Part shown: positions 46,611 through 57,670 of the stretch, in pieces
How the letters are laid out: each line of letters begins with the position of its first letter
Position numbering within the stretch: the stretch's first letter is position 1
Assembly (NCBI RefSeq): GCF_000005505.3
Contig: NC_016133.3
Coordinates: 32,326,737-32,390,736, forward strand
Source of the DNA: Brachypodium distachyon
Taxonomy: Eukaryota; Streptophyta; Magnoliopsida; Poales; Poaceae
Length of the DNA: 64,000 bases
Reading direction: 5' to 3'
The notes under the pieces: generated by a model
The model's database searches: none
What the model saw: only the letters and a program-made list of their open reading frames with translations
Told to the model about the DNA's origin: nothing
Position numbers and translations under genes: made by a program

Positions 46611-47340
46611 GCAGAAATTGCACATAACAGGTAGAACTCGGGGACTCCTATAAAAGGGGGTCTTCGTCCCCAACGGTTCTTAGCCCGACATTTCCAAGTG
46701 TTCTTCACCTCCATAAGCTTAAAATCTCGAGATCTCTCTCCGTAGTGCTTCCTCTAGCTAATACTTTGAGGAAGGGTTGACAAGACCTCTCGATTTAGGG
46801 TTTCACCAAATCAAAAGTTGATTCCCCTCGTTTTCCTTGGTGGATTTTGTTACTATTGAGATTTTGGAATCTCTAGCCAGAAGGTGACTCTACAAGGTCT
46901 CCAATCTTGTGAGGAGGTGCTCGAGGATTCAGGAAGGAGCCTCCAATTAAGTTGTGGATTTGTGCCCTTCTCCTTGTTTGTAAAGGTTCGGCGTTCGCCT
47001 TCAAGGAAGCCATTAGTGGAGCTCAGCTCGCTTTTGTGGAGTTGTGAGAAGAGAATAGAGTGAGACTTTGTGGCGTCTCTACCTTTGTGATAGAGCACTC
47101 CTCCAAACGGAGAAGTACACCTCCCCAAAAGGTGGAACTCCGGAGTAAATCTTCATCTCCCGTGTGGTATCATTCTTGTCCTTTTACTTACTTGTTTTAC
47201 TTCATTGTCTATCCTTTGTTTCGGCTATTGCACTTCATACTAGGGTTGCATTCCCTTTACAGAATCTAGTAAACCCTAGGATTAAGTGTTTGTATCTTTC
47301 AAGAAAGGAAAAGAAATGTAAAATTTATAACCGACTATTC

Positions 47341-47369
47341 ACACCCCCACCCCCACCCCCACCCACTCT
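47341..47369. repeat. (CCCCCA)n tract near the solo LTR 3' end
   Basis: ACACCCCCACCCCCACCCCCACCCAC is a short hexamer-like run at the position where related LTRs have a plain C run. The complementary strand is G-rich and could form a G-quadruplex. Confidence 0.8.
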
Positions 47370-47396
47370 AGTCGACCGTACCGATATTTCAACAAA

Positions 47397-48276
47397 CTAT
47401 CATGTTTTCCAATTTTCTGTGCAATCACTAGGTTTAGGCCATTTAATATAGTAAATTGCACCTGTGATTTACTAACTTGGTGAAAATGACCACTTTAGTC
47501 ACTCGACTTGAAAAATATGAAGTGTGTGAGACAAAACTTTGGCCAAGTGCCACACGACCATGGCTTTAGAACAGTTGCCAAGATGTTGTTCAAGTTGAGC
47601 TCATCTTTATCAAGTTAGTAGGGCAACCATGCATTTTACACTATCAACTAACATGTAAATTTGTTGCATTTGAATAAAGTACAAAATCAACATAGTAGAT
47701 GCAATTCTCTAGGTATAATGTGTGGAACTACGACATGGGAACGGGCATAACCACTTGAGATGGTACGATGGTGTCCCGCAAACCACGCGCCAGCCCTTGG
47801 TTTCCACGTGGCGGCCACGGGCGTTCCCTCCCGTGCCGCGCGCATCCAGCGAAATCCCACGGCCGCCGTCATCTTCTCTATCCTCCTCCCTCGGCGGTGT
47901 TCCTCGTCCCCCCTTGCTAAAACGCACCAGCACCACCGCTTCCCGGCGTGATCGCGCTCTCCCGTCCTCAACCCCGATCACCACCGACAAAACAAGACCC
48001 GTCCTCCATTGCCACCGCCCCGTGGGTCCCACGTGCATACTCACGCCAGGAACAGCCACTAGATTACCTCCGATTAGATTCGAAACCTCAAGATTAAGGA
48101 TTACCCTCTCTCTCTCTCTCCCAACTTTGCCATCTTTAGTTCCAGCCCCCACCTCTTCTTCTGCCCCCCTCCATTAAATCCCGCACGCGGACGCGGCTCC
48201 TCCGCCCCCATCATTCCCCCCCTTCCCCACCGCCCAGATCCAACCCCGGGAGGGAAGAAGCCAACAAAGGCCATCC
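47397..48276 (+). promoter_or_regulatory. Upstream and leader region of the CDI-like gene
   Basis: AT-rich until about 47750, then CG- and C-rich toward the start codon, with a (TC)n run at 48107-48120 typical of a grass leader. No clear TATA box was chosen. No other gene is seen in this interval. Confidence 0.45.
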
Positions 48277-49107
48277 ATGACGGTGTCCCCGCTGCTGCCG
48301 CCGTCGGGGTCGCCGTTCCGCGTCTTCGTCGGCTACGACCCGCGGGAGCACGAGGCGTACGAGGTGTGCCGCCGCAGCCTGCTCCGCCACGCCACCGTGC
48401 CGCTCGACGTGCGCCCCGTCCGCCAGCCCGACCTCCGCGCCGCCGGCCTCTACTGGCGCGCCAGGGGCCCCACGGAGAGCACCGAGTTCTCCTTCACCCG
48501 CTTCCTCACCCCTTACCTCGCCGGCTACCGCGGCTGGGCGCTCTTCGTCGACTGCGACTTCCTCTACCTCGCCGACGTCGCCGAGCTCCTCGCCTCCGCC
48601 GTCCCCGCCTCCGCCGACGACCCGGCCGCCGCCGCAGACCGGCTCGCCGTCGTCTGCGTCAAGCACGAGTACGCGCCCGCCGAGGCCACCAAGATGGACG
48701 GCGCCATCCAGACCGTCTACCCGCGCAAGAACTGGTCCTCCATGGTGCTCTACAACTGCGCGCACCCCAAGAACGTCGCCGCGCTCACCCCGGAAGCCGT
48801 CAGCACCCAGACCGGCGCCTTCCTCCACCGCTTCTCCTGGCTCGACGACGACGAGATCGGGGAGGTGCCATTCGCCTGGAACTTCCTCGTCGGGCACAAC
48901 AAGGTCGACCCCGCCGACCCGGCCACGCAACCCAAGGCCCTGCACTACACCTGCGGCGGACCCTGGTTCGAGAGGTACAAGGACTGCGACTTCGCGGACC
49001 TCTGGATCAAGGAAGCCGAGGGGCTCAGGGCCGACAAGGAGAGGCTCAAGGCCTTGGGCGACTTGCAGCTCCAGGACGGCGACGAGGGCGACAAGAAGGG
49101 TGATTGA
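48277..49107 (+). CDS. CDI: CDI-like protein, nucleotide-diphospho-sugar transferase fold (intronless)
   Basis: This single-exon gene encodes 276 residues. It matches the plant family annotated as 'protein CDI' or nucleotide-diphospho-sugar transferase superfamily. It has RVFVGYDPREHEAYEVC near residues 15-31, LYWRARGPTESTEFSFTRFL at 58-77, and VDCDFLYLADV at 91-101 with a DxD motif (D92, D94) that normally binds metal and nucleotide sugar. Further on are TKMDGAIQTVYPRKNWSSMVLYNC, TQTGAFLHRF and KALHYTCGGPWFE. No signal peptide or membrane segment is seen, so a cytosolic location is inferred. The substrate is unknown to me. The ATG follows a C-rich leader and precedes the conserved core by 13 residues. 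Codon use is extremely GC-rich at third positions. The tail is Asp/Lys-rich and the stop is followed by a GATCGATC run. The family call is strong; the gene name rests on memory of the Arabidopsis protein. Confidence 0.87.
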   Translation: MTVSPLLPPSGSPFRVFVGYDPREHEAYEVCRRSLLRHATVPLDVRPVRQPDLRAAGLYWRARGPTESTEFSFTRFLTPYLAGYRGWALFVDCDFLYLADVAELLASAVPASADDPAAAADRLAVVCVKHEYAPAEATKMDGAIQTVYPRKNWSSMVLYNCAHPKNVAALTPEAVSTQTGAFLHRFSWLDDDEIGEVPFAWNFLVGHNKVDPADPATQPKALHYTCGGPWFERYKDCDFADLWIKEAEGLRADKERLKALGDLQLQDGDEGDKKGD

Positions 49108-50733
49108 TCGATCGATCGATGAATGAAGTTTGATTGCTGCATTGTAGTTATTGCATTGGTTCTTTCACGGCGCTGGAATTCTTTCGGTTCGGTTCGATTC
49201 GATTCTGCCCAGGCACGTATGTAGCTTCTGTTACTGATACGATGTTGGTTTAGGGTGGTAAAAGAGAGAGGCCTTGAGTAGATGTAGCTCAGGTATATTG
49301 GTTGTATGTTCTTGCGTAGTAGTTGCAGTCGCTCTATTGAATCAAATGAATGAAATGAATCCTAGTTGCCCAACTGATTTAATTCATCTTGTCTTTTGGC
49401 CTTGCGCCTGTCGATTCTGCTGCTTGTGATGCTGTCTTTGACCGATGTTGGAATAAGAAATGTGATTACGATTTGGTTGATGCGCCATGTTGGAGCCATG
49501 ATGATTCTTCTGTTTTGCTGCGTTACTGAAACGACGAATTGCCCTCGTTTTCATCCGTTGCCCTCTGTTTAGCAAATGCGAGATGGATTTCCATGCCACT
49601 CTGGCAAAATGGGTGGGTTTCTTGCGTTCCTTTGCAGATAGGTAGATAATTCTTCAGAGATCTCTTCACGTGTACAGTAGCCCGTTTTGGGTAGCCGAGA
49701 ATGTCCCCAGGTAGATAATAATTCTTCAGAGATCCCTTCGTTCTTTCTTGCGCGAACTAAACATAATTCCGACGACAGATGCACGTTCTTGACACTGGCT
49801 GGACCAGCATTACATCGGGAAGTCTGGAACCGCGTAGGACCAGACAGGTATACGGAGAGAGTACTCATACGGAGATGTGCCCTGGTGTGAGCACCCTCAG
49901 TCACGTGGAAACAGGTGGTAGGTTGAACTCAATAATTCGTTCTGCGTCGCCTGTGATCTTTCTATTTTGGACCCGTCGTCTGGCTAGCTCCCGAAATTCC
50001 ACATGCGTGGCCCCGTCGGCGACGAGGATCCGATGTCGGTGTACGGCTGCCGTCAGCTGATCGCTGGATTTTCGGCGCCACCGGCGGGTAAGCTCAACAT
50101 TCCGTTGTCTCTTCCATGTTCCGGGGCCCGTCGCGTAGTCTCGTGAGTTGAAGGCCAAGTATCCGGTTCTTCTTCTGGAGCCAGCCAATGCCAGCACTCA
50201 CTCGGCAGCTGTAGTGACGCATGGTTTGTGCCTTTGCACCCGCCCCGCCCGCCGTGACTTTGCTGGAGATACCCATCTTCTGTTACCGTTGCTATCGACT
50301 GCGGAGTGCTAAGGCGTAAAATCGTGACATCGTAGGTGCCTGTGTGTGCTTTGCCAGGTTTTCTAACCCGTCAGCTGTTGTCGTATCTTTGCGACAACAG
50401 AATGTGGGGACTAATTGTTCAAAAAGCGGCACGGCGCTCAGGGTTCGGGCTAGCCTTATGCCGCTGTGCTGGTCACCGTATTAGCAGCGAAGCAGGTTGG
50501 GCCATTGCCGCCGGACTAATTTCTCAAGGAACGGCGAGGTCGTCGTATCGAAAATGGGTTTTCTTCTTCAATCTTTTCCTGTCCCAGTTTCTCCTTTCCT
50601 CACCGTGCATCGACCCAATTCGGGGCACGAAATTCCAAAAATGGTACTCCGTATGTCATAATTCAGTCCCCAGCTTTTATTGGTGTTAAATTGTGGAACA
50701 GACTATTTTTGGCATCAGAAATTTAGGTAATAT
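49108..50733. other. Interval between CDI-like gene and ETFQO, ends facing
   Basis: The two genes converge here. The 3' side of the CDI-like gene has AATGAATGAAATGAAT text near 49340 where transcription may end. A 33-bp phrase (ggtagataattcttcagaga tctcttc) at about 49638 recurs at about 49711. No other gene was recognised. Confidence 0.45.
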
Positions 50734-53700
50734 CTACATTATTGTGTAACCAGGGCCGCCCCCACCTTCTGGAACAGTCCATTCGATGTTTTGCTTTGGA
50801 TCTTTGATGTCACAAGCCTGCAGGTACCATTACCAAGAACTTTAGGGTAGATTATTCAGGTAGAGTAAAAAGGAGCAGAGGCTAAAATAAATTACAGAAA
50901 TATGGTGCATAAGAACTTTGAAATTGTTTACAATCATTAGGATAACCATCAATACAGAAGTGAACAAAGACAAAAATGCTTTCCTGCCACTACAATTTTC
51001 AGCTAAATGCATAACACGAATTCATCAGGAGGCATGCAACCCATAACAAGATTGCGAAGTCCACTGAATGAGAAGAATTACCTTGCAATGAAGACAGTTT
51101 TGAGCATTTATGTGAAGCTTTGGGTTACCATTCTCGTCAGAGACGTATCTGCGTGAGAACAGGCATGTTCATTAGCGGTCAACAACTTCTGCTTTGGCCA
51201 CAAAGCACTTCTTTTTGCACATTACTCTTCCATGGGATCAAAGTATAATTTATGCAGGCATGACCATTTACATACTCGTAAACTCGAGCTGGACAATAGC
51301 GTGACTCCAGTCCAGCATACTGTGGAAGATTTACCCTTTCAAGTACTGTAGGATCCCTCAAGCGGAGATGAGGAGGCTGATCGTGCTCATGGTTTGTATT
51401 GCTCCTGTACAGAAGTGACGGTTAGGGATAGAAATACAGATTGAGAAGGTACTTTGCATTCTGTTCATGCGACCCCTCAGGTTCAAGAGAAAGAAATAAG
51501 AACACATAGCCATGAAGGTATGAACCACCAATTTTGATTAGTGCATCTGCAGTGTCTATGCTACTTCATATTTGTGAAAGGAAAAGAACTCTATATCTGG
51601 GTTAGCAGCTCCAAATATTCTAGATACAGCATCAGCATGGCATTTGCATACTACTAGCTTCTAAGTAAACAAGGTGCATACTAAAGCACCACTCAGGTAT
51701 TGGACAATGTGGACATAGTTAAAAACAAGAAAGAACTATAGAAAAGCTGTACACCTTTTCTGTTCTTGCTTCTGCGTTACCTGTATAAAGAAGATGGGAC
51801 ATCAAAGGACACCTGCCCATCTGGTTTCGGATATTGGATAGGCGAGTGCAGATTGGCCGGCTGTCCGCAAGGAAGTCTTTGGTCAGTTTAGCTTTAACTA
51901 GTGATGGAAAGAACAATGTTGTTGTTCATTATTATTATTTTTAAATTGAGCAACAGCAGCACGTAACACTCACATCTGTTGCTTCATGGTCCGGTTCCCC
52001 ATGCTTCAGTGTAAAAGGTGACTTCCCTTTGAATATGTAGCTGAAAATTGAAAAATAGCATATGTAAGCGAACTGAGTAGCGAGTACAACATGGAATAGC
52101 ATTCACTTATATATTGGAACCTCACCGCTCCACTGCTGACAAGGCCATGCCAGGAATGAATCCGTATTCAAATGCCTACAAGAAAACAGTAAAACATCCT
52201 CATTCATCTTACTATCTTCAGAAAAAGAAATGCGCAAAAAAATTATCCTCCCCATCTTTCTGAAATAGCATTTCACAGAACCAGCAAAAAAGATTATTTG
52301 GGGAACTGATAATAAGATAACCACATACTGGTCTATAATTCCGAGCTCTATATAGTTCTTCCCATATCCATGACTTCTTGAGATTCTCCCCGTACAGATC
52401 CATGGAAGATCCTTCAACAAGAGCCTTGAAAGTTGCTTCTGCCGCAAGCATACCTTGTGTACACATGACACATGTCACTTTAGTACAAGGCTTATGATTT
52501 ATCAATGAAGCTGTAATTCAGTGAATATAATATCTAGTTAAATCCATTGCAACAAAAGCATCCAGTAAAGAGATACCTGATTTCATAGCGGTATGTGATC
52601 CTTTTATTTTGGGAACATTTAGGAACCCTGCAGAGCATCCAATAATTGCACCTCCAGGGAAAACTGGATTTGGTATCGACTGAAATTTACAGGAATTCCA
52701 TCACTACCTTATTATACTGAGTACTCCCTCCTTTTCACAAAGGTTGGCATATTTCGTTTCGTTAAGACAAGCCTTTGACCAAGAATTACTATATTAATAT
52801 GTAAGTTATATGATACGACACCCTGATCATTAGCAAGAACTTTTAAAGACGGATCCATTGATATAAAGTTCATGTATGAAAAAACACATATCAGTAAAGT
52901 TTTCATCGATCGAAGCCTTGTCTTAACGAAACAAAATACGCCAACCTTTGTGAAAAAGAGGGAGTAACAACTACTCCCTCCGATCCATAATAAGTGTCTC
53001 AGACTTAGTACAACTTGTAGTGAGACACTTATTATGGATAAGAGAAAGTAAAAAACAAACATGATACAGCCTATTCAACTGAATAATAGAAGTGAACTGC
53101 TATTAATAGCTAAAAGGCAAACACAGCTCAGGCTATTCATTTGAACAGAAGTGAACCGCTATTAACAGCTAAAAAGCAAACATAATACAGCTTATTAAAG
53201 TGGATAACAAAAGTGAGCAATAAACTCCGTTTGTCATGCAGTGACTTCTCAAAAGGACTTATTTACTTCTATTATGAAAATGACAGTTTGTTGAGAGCAA
53301 CTTGTATCCGCTCTTGTACATTTGAACTCTCTTTTTCCTCTTAATGAATGAGCGGCACTCTTGCCATGTTTAAGAAAGACTAACAAATTTCACAGTTCAG
53401 AACAGAAACCGAAACTGACCCTAAGTGTTGAAATATAGCATAATAAATGAACAATACCAGAACCACATTTCAGTCATGGAGTTCATACTATCAGCAAAAC
53501 TATGCACCAGTTAACCAATAGCACGAAAGTGAAACTGCGTTATTGTCTATGTACAATGCCATGTAATGAAGTAAAGAGAAGAGTAGTTGACATAGACTAC
53601 ATACAAAGCTTACATATGCATCCATTTGCTATCAACCATATATCCTTACCTGGAAACCACCTTCATTCAAAGTACGAGCACCATACTGAAGACATGTTCC

Positions 53701-56700
53701 ACCTTCCAGAAGTGTTCCGATGGCAGGGTGCTGCTTGAATTTCTGAAATATTAGAGAGAAGTTTTCATTCTGACTGTGTAATGATAAAACTGAAATACTC
53801 GGATCAGCTGCATGCTGCCTGTTACAAAAATACAGTTAGACAGAAAATCTGCACACCTGGAATTCATCATAGGGGCTGAGGAAAGGATTTCGATAATTCA
53901 AGGCAACAACCAGACCAATTGCTAACTGAAATAAGAGCAGACATAACATTAAATACAAGTAATTCAACCTCTCGAACAACATTAGGAAATCACAACCTAT
54001 TAAAAGGTGCATATCCAGTTACCCAGTCTGTACATGAAGAGCCATATGATATGTAATGACTGATGAATAAGTGGTCCCCTTTAAATCCAAAATAAATATT
54101 TTTTTCTCATAAAAGAGTTCACTTGAGACAGCTAAAAATCAGAGACTTGCGTACACCTTTATACACAAAACAAACCCCGCGACAAAAAATCCTCGCAAAC
54201 GAAAAATAAATGAATCACCGTGGAAAACAAAACTTGCAGACAGGATACAAAAGATCTTCACAAATGGAGTAAACCATAAAAAAAATCTTCGCAGACAAAC
54301 ATCAAATACATCATAATAAAAATCTGCAAGTCCAAAAAGACAACTACCTGTCTATCATCAAGGTGGTATAAAAATGATCCTCCATATGTCTTCGTGTCCA
54401 AAGGCCACCCAACAGTATGAACCACAGAACCTGGCTCATGTTTTCCTTCTTCTATCTCCCAGACCTAAATCAAACCGTCCAATTTTTCCAAGGGGCGTTA
54501 CTAAACCATCTATAAGGGAAAAGGATGTGAACCTTTTAAAGAGAAGCTCATAAATCAGAGTCCGATAACAGTACAAAGGGAAATAACTGGGATTTATAGT
54601 AACAACCATAGGGTCTTTAGAAATATACTATAAAATGGTGTGCCCTAGGATGAGCACAGAAATGCGCCCTAATCTATACGTTGCGTCTATTTGGAGGCAT
54701 CTGACAATCCACACAAGGCATGTTGCCTGCATAAGGTATTAATGTGGGAACTGGTATGCAAAAACCATATAAGTCAAGTAAAGGGTCTTGCTTCATTATC
54801 TTTGATTAAAATGGAGAAAAGGCACTTGTAAGTTGTAAATTGTATTAGACAGTGAATGTCAATATAACCTCTTTAATTCCAAGAGCATAGGTCTGGTGTT
54901 GCCCTTGCCCACTCTCTCTGAGCTTGTAATTCCTTATGATTGTCTGCAAAAAAAAGAGGCATAGAAGGTTAACATGATAGAAGGCTTTAGCACCGAATTG
55001 CATAATATGAACGGAATAAATAATCTTCTAAATACTAGTAAATCTATAAAACAAGAATTACATGTGCTGACCTCTGATAATGAACCCCTGCAGCCCTCTG
55101 CCAGAAGTGTTATTCGCCCTGCATTTTCTAAGTAGCTGACCATGAGGATAAATATGTGAGTGGAACAACAAGAGTGGAAAATTAAGTATACAAATTTTAC
55201 CGAGAAGAACAAATTCAAAATACAATCACAATTATCTACAGGCGTATTTGTCCAATTGACACATCCGAAGGAATCTCAAAACAATTCGAATCAAAATAGA
55301 GCCAGATGATTAGCATATACTTTTGTGTGAACGTCGAGATGATTAGCTATAGGAAGATTACTCGCCTCTTAGTTCTACACCAGGTTGAAAAGTTTCCCTT
55401 TTGGTACCATCTTTAGCAATACCAACATCATTGGTTGCAACGCCTGCAACTATTTGATTTTCATCATTTTCATCATAAAGGATCTGTCAGAGCAGAAATG
55501 AGAAAAAATATTAGTCCTTCCACATAATAGTTTTTGAAATGAAAAAGATTGGTACCTCACTGGCAGCAAAACCAGGGTATATTTCAATACCCAATTCTTC
55601 AGCCTTTACGGCCATCCATCGCACCAATTGGCTCAAGCTGGACAAAAATGAGTAGGTTGGCAGAATCAGATTCTCTGGAATGAGATTAATATAGAACATT
55701 ATGAGGATCAAGCTGACGAGAATAAGAAAATATTGGCACCTTATCACATAGTTCCCTTTGTTGTCAAAAGGAGATGGGAGCGTCCATGCCTTGTTTTTTG
55801 TTAACATCCAGAACTTGTCAGATGAGACAGGGACTCTGATTGGGGCCTGTCAAAACATATCATGGCCACATGAAAAATGGCACCCTGATTACTCTTTTGT
55901 ATTCAGTACTTGACAATCTGACTTTTGTGCAGAGCATTTCTAACAAGAACATGGTTAATGGAACACAACATAGTAACAGAGATATCATGCGTAGGTAATG
56001 TACTCCATCTGGTATGTCAAAATTCTCACAAGGGTATAGGTTTTCTTCATTGTAATTTCTTATCATGCCATCACAAGTTCATAACTATTACAGAGAATTA
56101 ACAAATTACTCCATCTTATTGCATTTCTATGAAATGGGATATTAAAAAAAAAATCCTCGTACAGTTATGAGTTATCTCTATGATTTCTTACGATCGGCTG
56201 AATCTAAGCCATATGGTGATTAACATATGATCAGCTGAATCTATGGTGTCAGTAACTTATGACCAGCTGAATCATTGACAAACAAAGAATGATTGCTCCA
56301 TGAATCAGAGTGTGGAATCAAAAGCACAGAAATTATCCAGTGCAAAGTACAGAAGGGCATACATCCTCTTGCCTCCACTTCGGGATGAGCTCATCCAAGG
56401 CTCGGGGCTCGAACACATTCCCTGACAGCACATGAGCACCTGCAGAGGAACCGAAAACGAAGTACCAAATTACAAGAGGAGAAGCGACGCTCCTGCAAGC
56501 TAGTATTGCAGCACACAAGTAATAACGGGATTCTGTGTGCGAGGCGGCGCACCGACTTCGGCTCCCTTCTCGAGGACGCAGACGGAGAGGTCAGTGTCGG
56601 CCGCGCGGCATAGCTGCTTCAGCCGGATGGCGGCGGCGAGCCCCGCCGGCCCGGCGCCCACGACCACGACGTCGTAGTTCAGAGCCTCCCTCCCGCCGCT

Positions 56701-56805
56701 GAGCCATCTCGCTGTCTCGGCGCCCCAGTTCGGCGGGCGGTGACGACGAGCTGGGGCGAGACCGACGGCAGCCGCTGCCGCCGCCGCGCGGAAGACTCGA
56801 TGCAT
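50734..56805 (-). CDS. ETFQO: Electron transfer flavoprotein:ubiquinone oxidoreductase, mitochondrial (18 exons)
   Basis: The enzyme passes electrons from reduced electron transfer flavoprotein to ubiquinone in the inner mitochondrial membrane, linking amino-acid (branched-chain, lysine) breakdown to respiration. Exons on the minus strand: 56805-56553, 56439-56363, 55846-55740, 55637-55556, 55483-55366, 55118-55072, 54943-54869, 54464-54348, 53925-53857, 53742-53650, 52679-52577, 52453-52329, 52175-52126, 52040-51974, 51860-51781, 51404-51276, 51148-51082 and 50817-50734. All phases close, giving 580 residues. The Ala/Arg-rich N-terminus is a likely transit peptide. The FAD dinucleotide fold [10 protein letters not shown] starts at residue 50. 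Conserved blocks include [56 protein letters not shown] and [13 protein letters not shown]. Cysteines 525, 549, 552 and 555 (NCLHCKAC) ligate the 4Fe-4S cluster. Intron 5 is GC-AG. The acceptor of exon 15 (51860) is the least certain. Confidence 0.96.
52724..52964. mobile_element. Stowaway MITE in ETFQO intron 10
   Basis: Ends CTCCCTCCTTTTCACAAAGG and CCTTTGTGAAAAAGAGGGAG enclose 241 bp, with TA at 52722-52723 and 52965-52966. Long inner arms (GGTTGGC... / ...GCCAACC, TTCGTTAAGACAAG / CTTGTCTTAACGAA) make it a hairpin. It starts 44 bp from the exon 11 acceptor. Confidence 0.92.
52974..53048. mobile_element. Short Stowaway MITE, 75 bp, beside the previous one
   Basis: Ends CTCCCTCCGATCCATAATAA and TTATTATGGATAAGAGAAAG, with the inner GTGTCTCA / TGAGACAC pair, form a near-complete hairpin. 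TA flanks it at 52972-52973 and 53049-53050. It lies 7 bp beyond the previous MITE's duplication. Confidence 0.88.
55119..55365 (-). other. ETFQO: ETFQO intron 5, non-canonical GC-AG
   Basis: Exon 5 ends ...CTAAGAG and the intron begins GCGAGTAA. The next exon starts after ATGCAG with GGCGAATAACAC. Only this GC donor keeps the conserved [12 protein letters not shown] frame; the nearby GT (GCGA|GTAA) shifts it. The context GAG|GCGAGT is a good match for the minor GC-AG donor class. Confidence 0.85.
56190..56280. repeat. Three-copy repeat in ETFQO intron 2
   Basis: The phrase 'atgatcagctgaatctatggtg' and close variants occur three times at about 56192, 56227 and 56260, each carrying AGCTGAATC or GGCTGAATC. 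Confidence 0.7.
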
Positions 56806-56891
56806 TGGATACGCGGATGCCTACGGATCGGTGGGAGGCAGCTTGGAGACGTCTCGCTTCGGACTTCGGAGTACGACTGGGGCGCAGTGTG

Positions 56892-56917
56892 TAGAGAGAG
56901 AGAGAGAGAGAGAGAGA
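56892..56917. repeat. (AG)n microsatellite in ETFQO leader
   Basis: Thirteen AG repeats about 90 bp upstream of the ETFQO start. On the transcript they read as (CT)n, in the leader between the TATA-like box and the ATG. Confidence 0.9.
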
Positions 56918-57010
56918 AGGCCGGGAAGATACGGAACTGTGGGAGTGGCAGTTGGCAGCGGCTCTTGGAAGGATTGGATCGTTGAGGTGGACGACGACGA
57001 GATGCTCTTC

Positions 57011-57670
57011 TGGGCTATTTAAATGGGCCTGCTATCTGTGTCGTGTGGGCTTGTGGCCGATCGCTGTGGTCGAGTGCCAGAATGGGCTTTCCCGTAAGCC
57101 AGGCCCCCCATTTAGGATTTTATGGGCCGACTATCTTTTTGCTCTTTTTCTAGTACGGCACTACTGCTATTCGTTCACTTGATGCTGCTGAGTTACCGTA
57201 GCTCGACGGAGCGCTTTCACGTAACGGCCAAATGTCTGTGTCGTGCAATGCAAGGAATAGGTTTTTTTGTTCTGTTTTTGTCTGAAACATGTGGTATCTA
57301 CACGAACGAACATTCTCAAGTTTTTGGTAGCTTGAGCACATTCATTGACGGAGGAACCGCGTGTTTTTTTTAGGTGTGGAACCGTGTGGTTGATGCGTGC
57401 ATGCATGAACTTCCAAGATGGTGGCTAGGTTGACCGAGCAGACCCAATGGGTCATTGAGATCTGGCCCCATGGCCGAATTTCCATTTTAGGACAACCCAG
57501 TTAGTTGATTCCTTCTATTTTGTTTGGGCCACTGGGTTTCTTGGACCCATTCCCATCCCTATACGGCTCCCCGTACTTCCCGTGTCCTATGGGCCCATGG
57601 CCATAATAATTGTGTTTGAGTGGGCTTTCCATTTAGGTTGTCCCAGAATTTAGGATCTATCTTATGGGCC
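57011..57670 (-). promoter_or_regulatory. ETFQO: ETFQO promoter: TATA-like box and cluster of TGGGCY (site II) motifs
   Basis: A TATTTAAA box lies at 57016-57023, about 210 bp from the ATG. TGGGCC or TGGGCT occurs at 57011, 57024, 57046, 57083, 57123, 57525, 57590, 57621 and 57665. In plants these 'site II' elements bind TCP factors and are frequent upstream of nuclear genes for mitochondrial proteins, which suits ETFQO. The binding role is inferred. Confidence 0.6.

Larger units (their letters stand above)
46097..47391 (+). mobile_element. Solo LTR, about 1295 bp
   Basis: The element begins CGAAAGGG (TG changed to CG) and ends ATATTTCA, keeping the near-palindromic TGAAAG...CTTTCA ends of a grass LTR family. 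It is bracketed by ACAAA. The 3' part has the run of short phrases typical of that family: TTAAGTTGTGGA, AAAGGTTCGGCGTTCGCCTTCAAGGAAG, GCACTCCTCCAAACGGAGAAG and TTCACACCCCCACCC followed by CTCTAGTCGAC. A cluster of GCGGTAGTACCGC-like phrases lies at 46435-46610. No internal retroviral-type genes adjoin it, so unequal recombination between the two LTRs of a full element probably left this copy. Confidence 0.85.

Noticed and set aside
48211..48945. A 244-codon minus-strand frame and a 245-codon frame on the plus strand in the CDI-like gene
   Set aside because: Both are shadows of the conserved frame 48277-49107 caused by G/C third positions.
51272..51275. A donor four bases further into intron 16 (after GAGTAT)
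   Set aside because: Using it would put exon 17 out of frame. The donor GTATGT after TTTACGA joins correctly with ATACGTC and restores the conserved VYEYVSDENG.
51276..51404. A suspected frameshift in ETFQO exon 16 at HLRLRDP
   Set aside because: On re-reading the bases across 51360-51361 the frame is continuous, and all 18 exon phases close.
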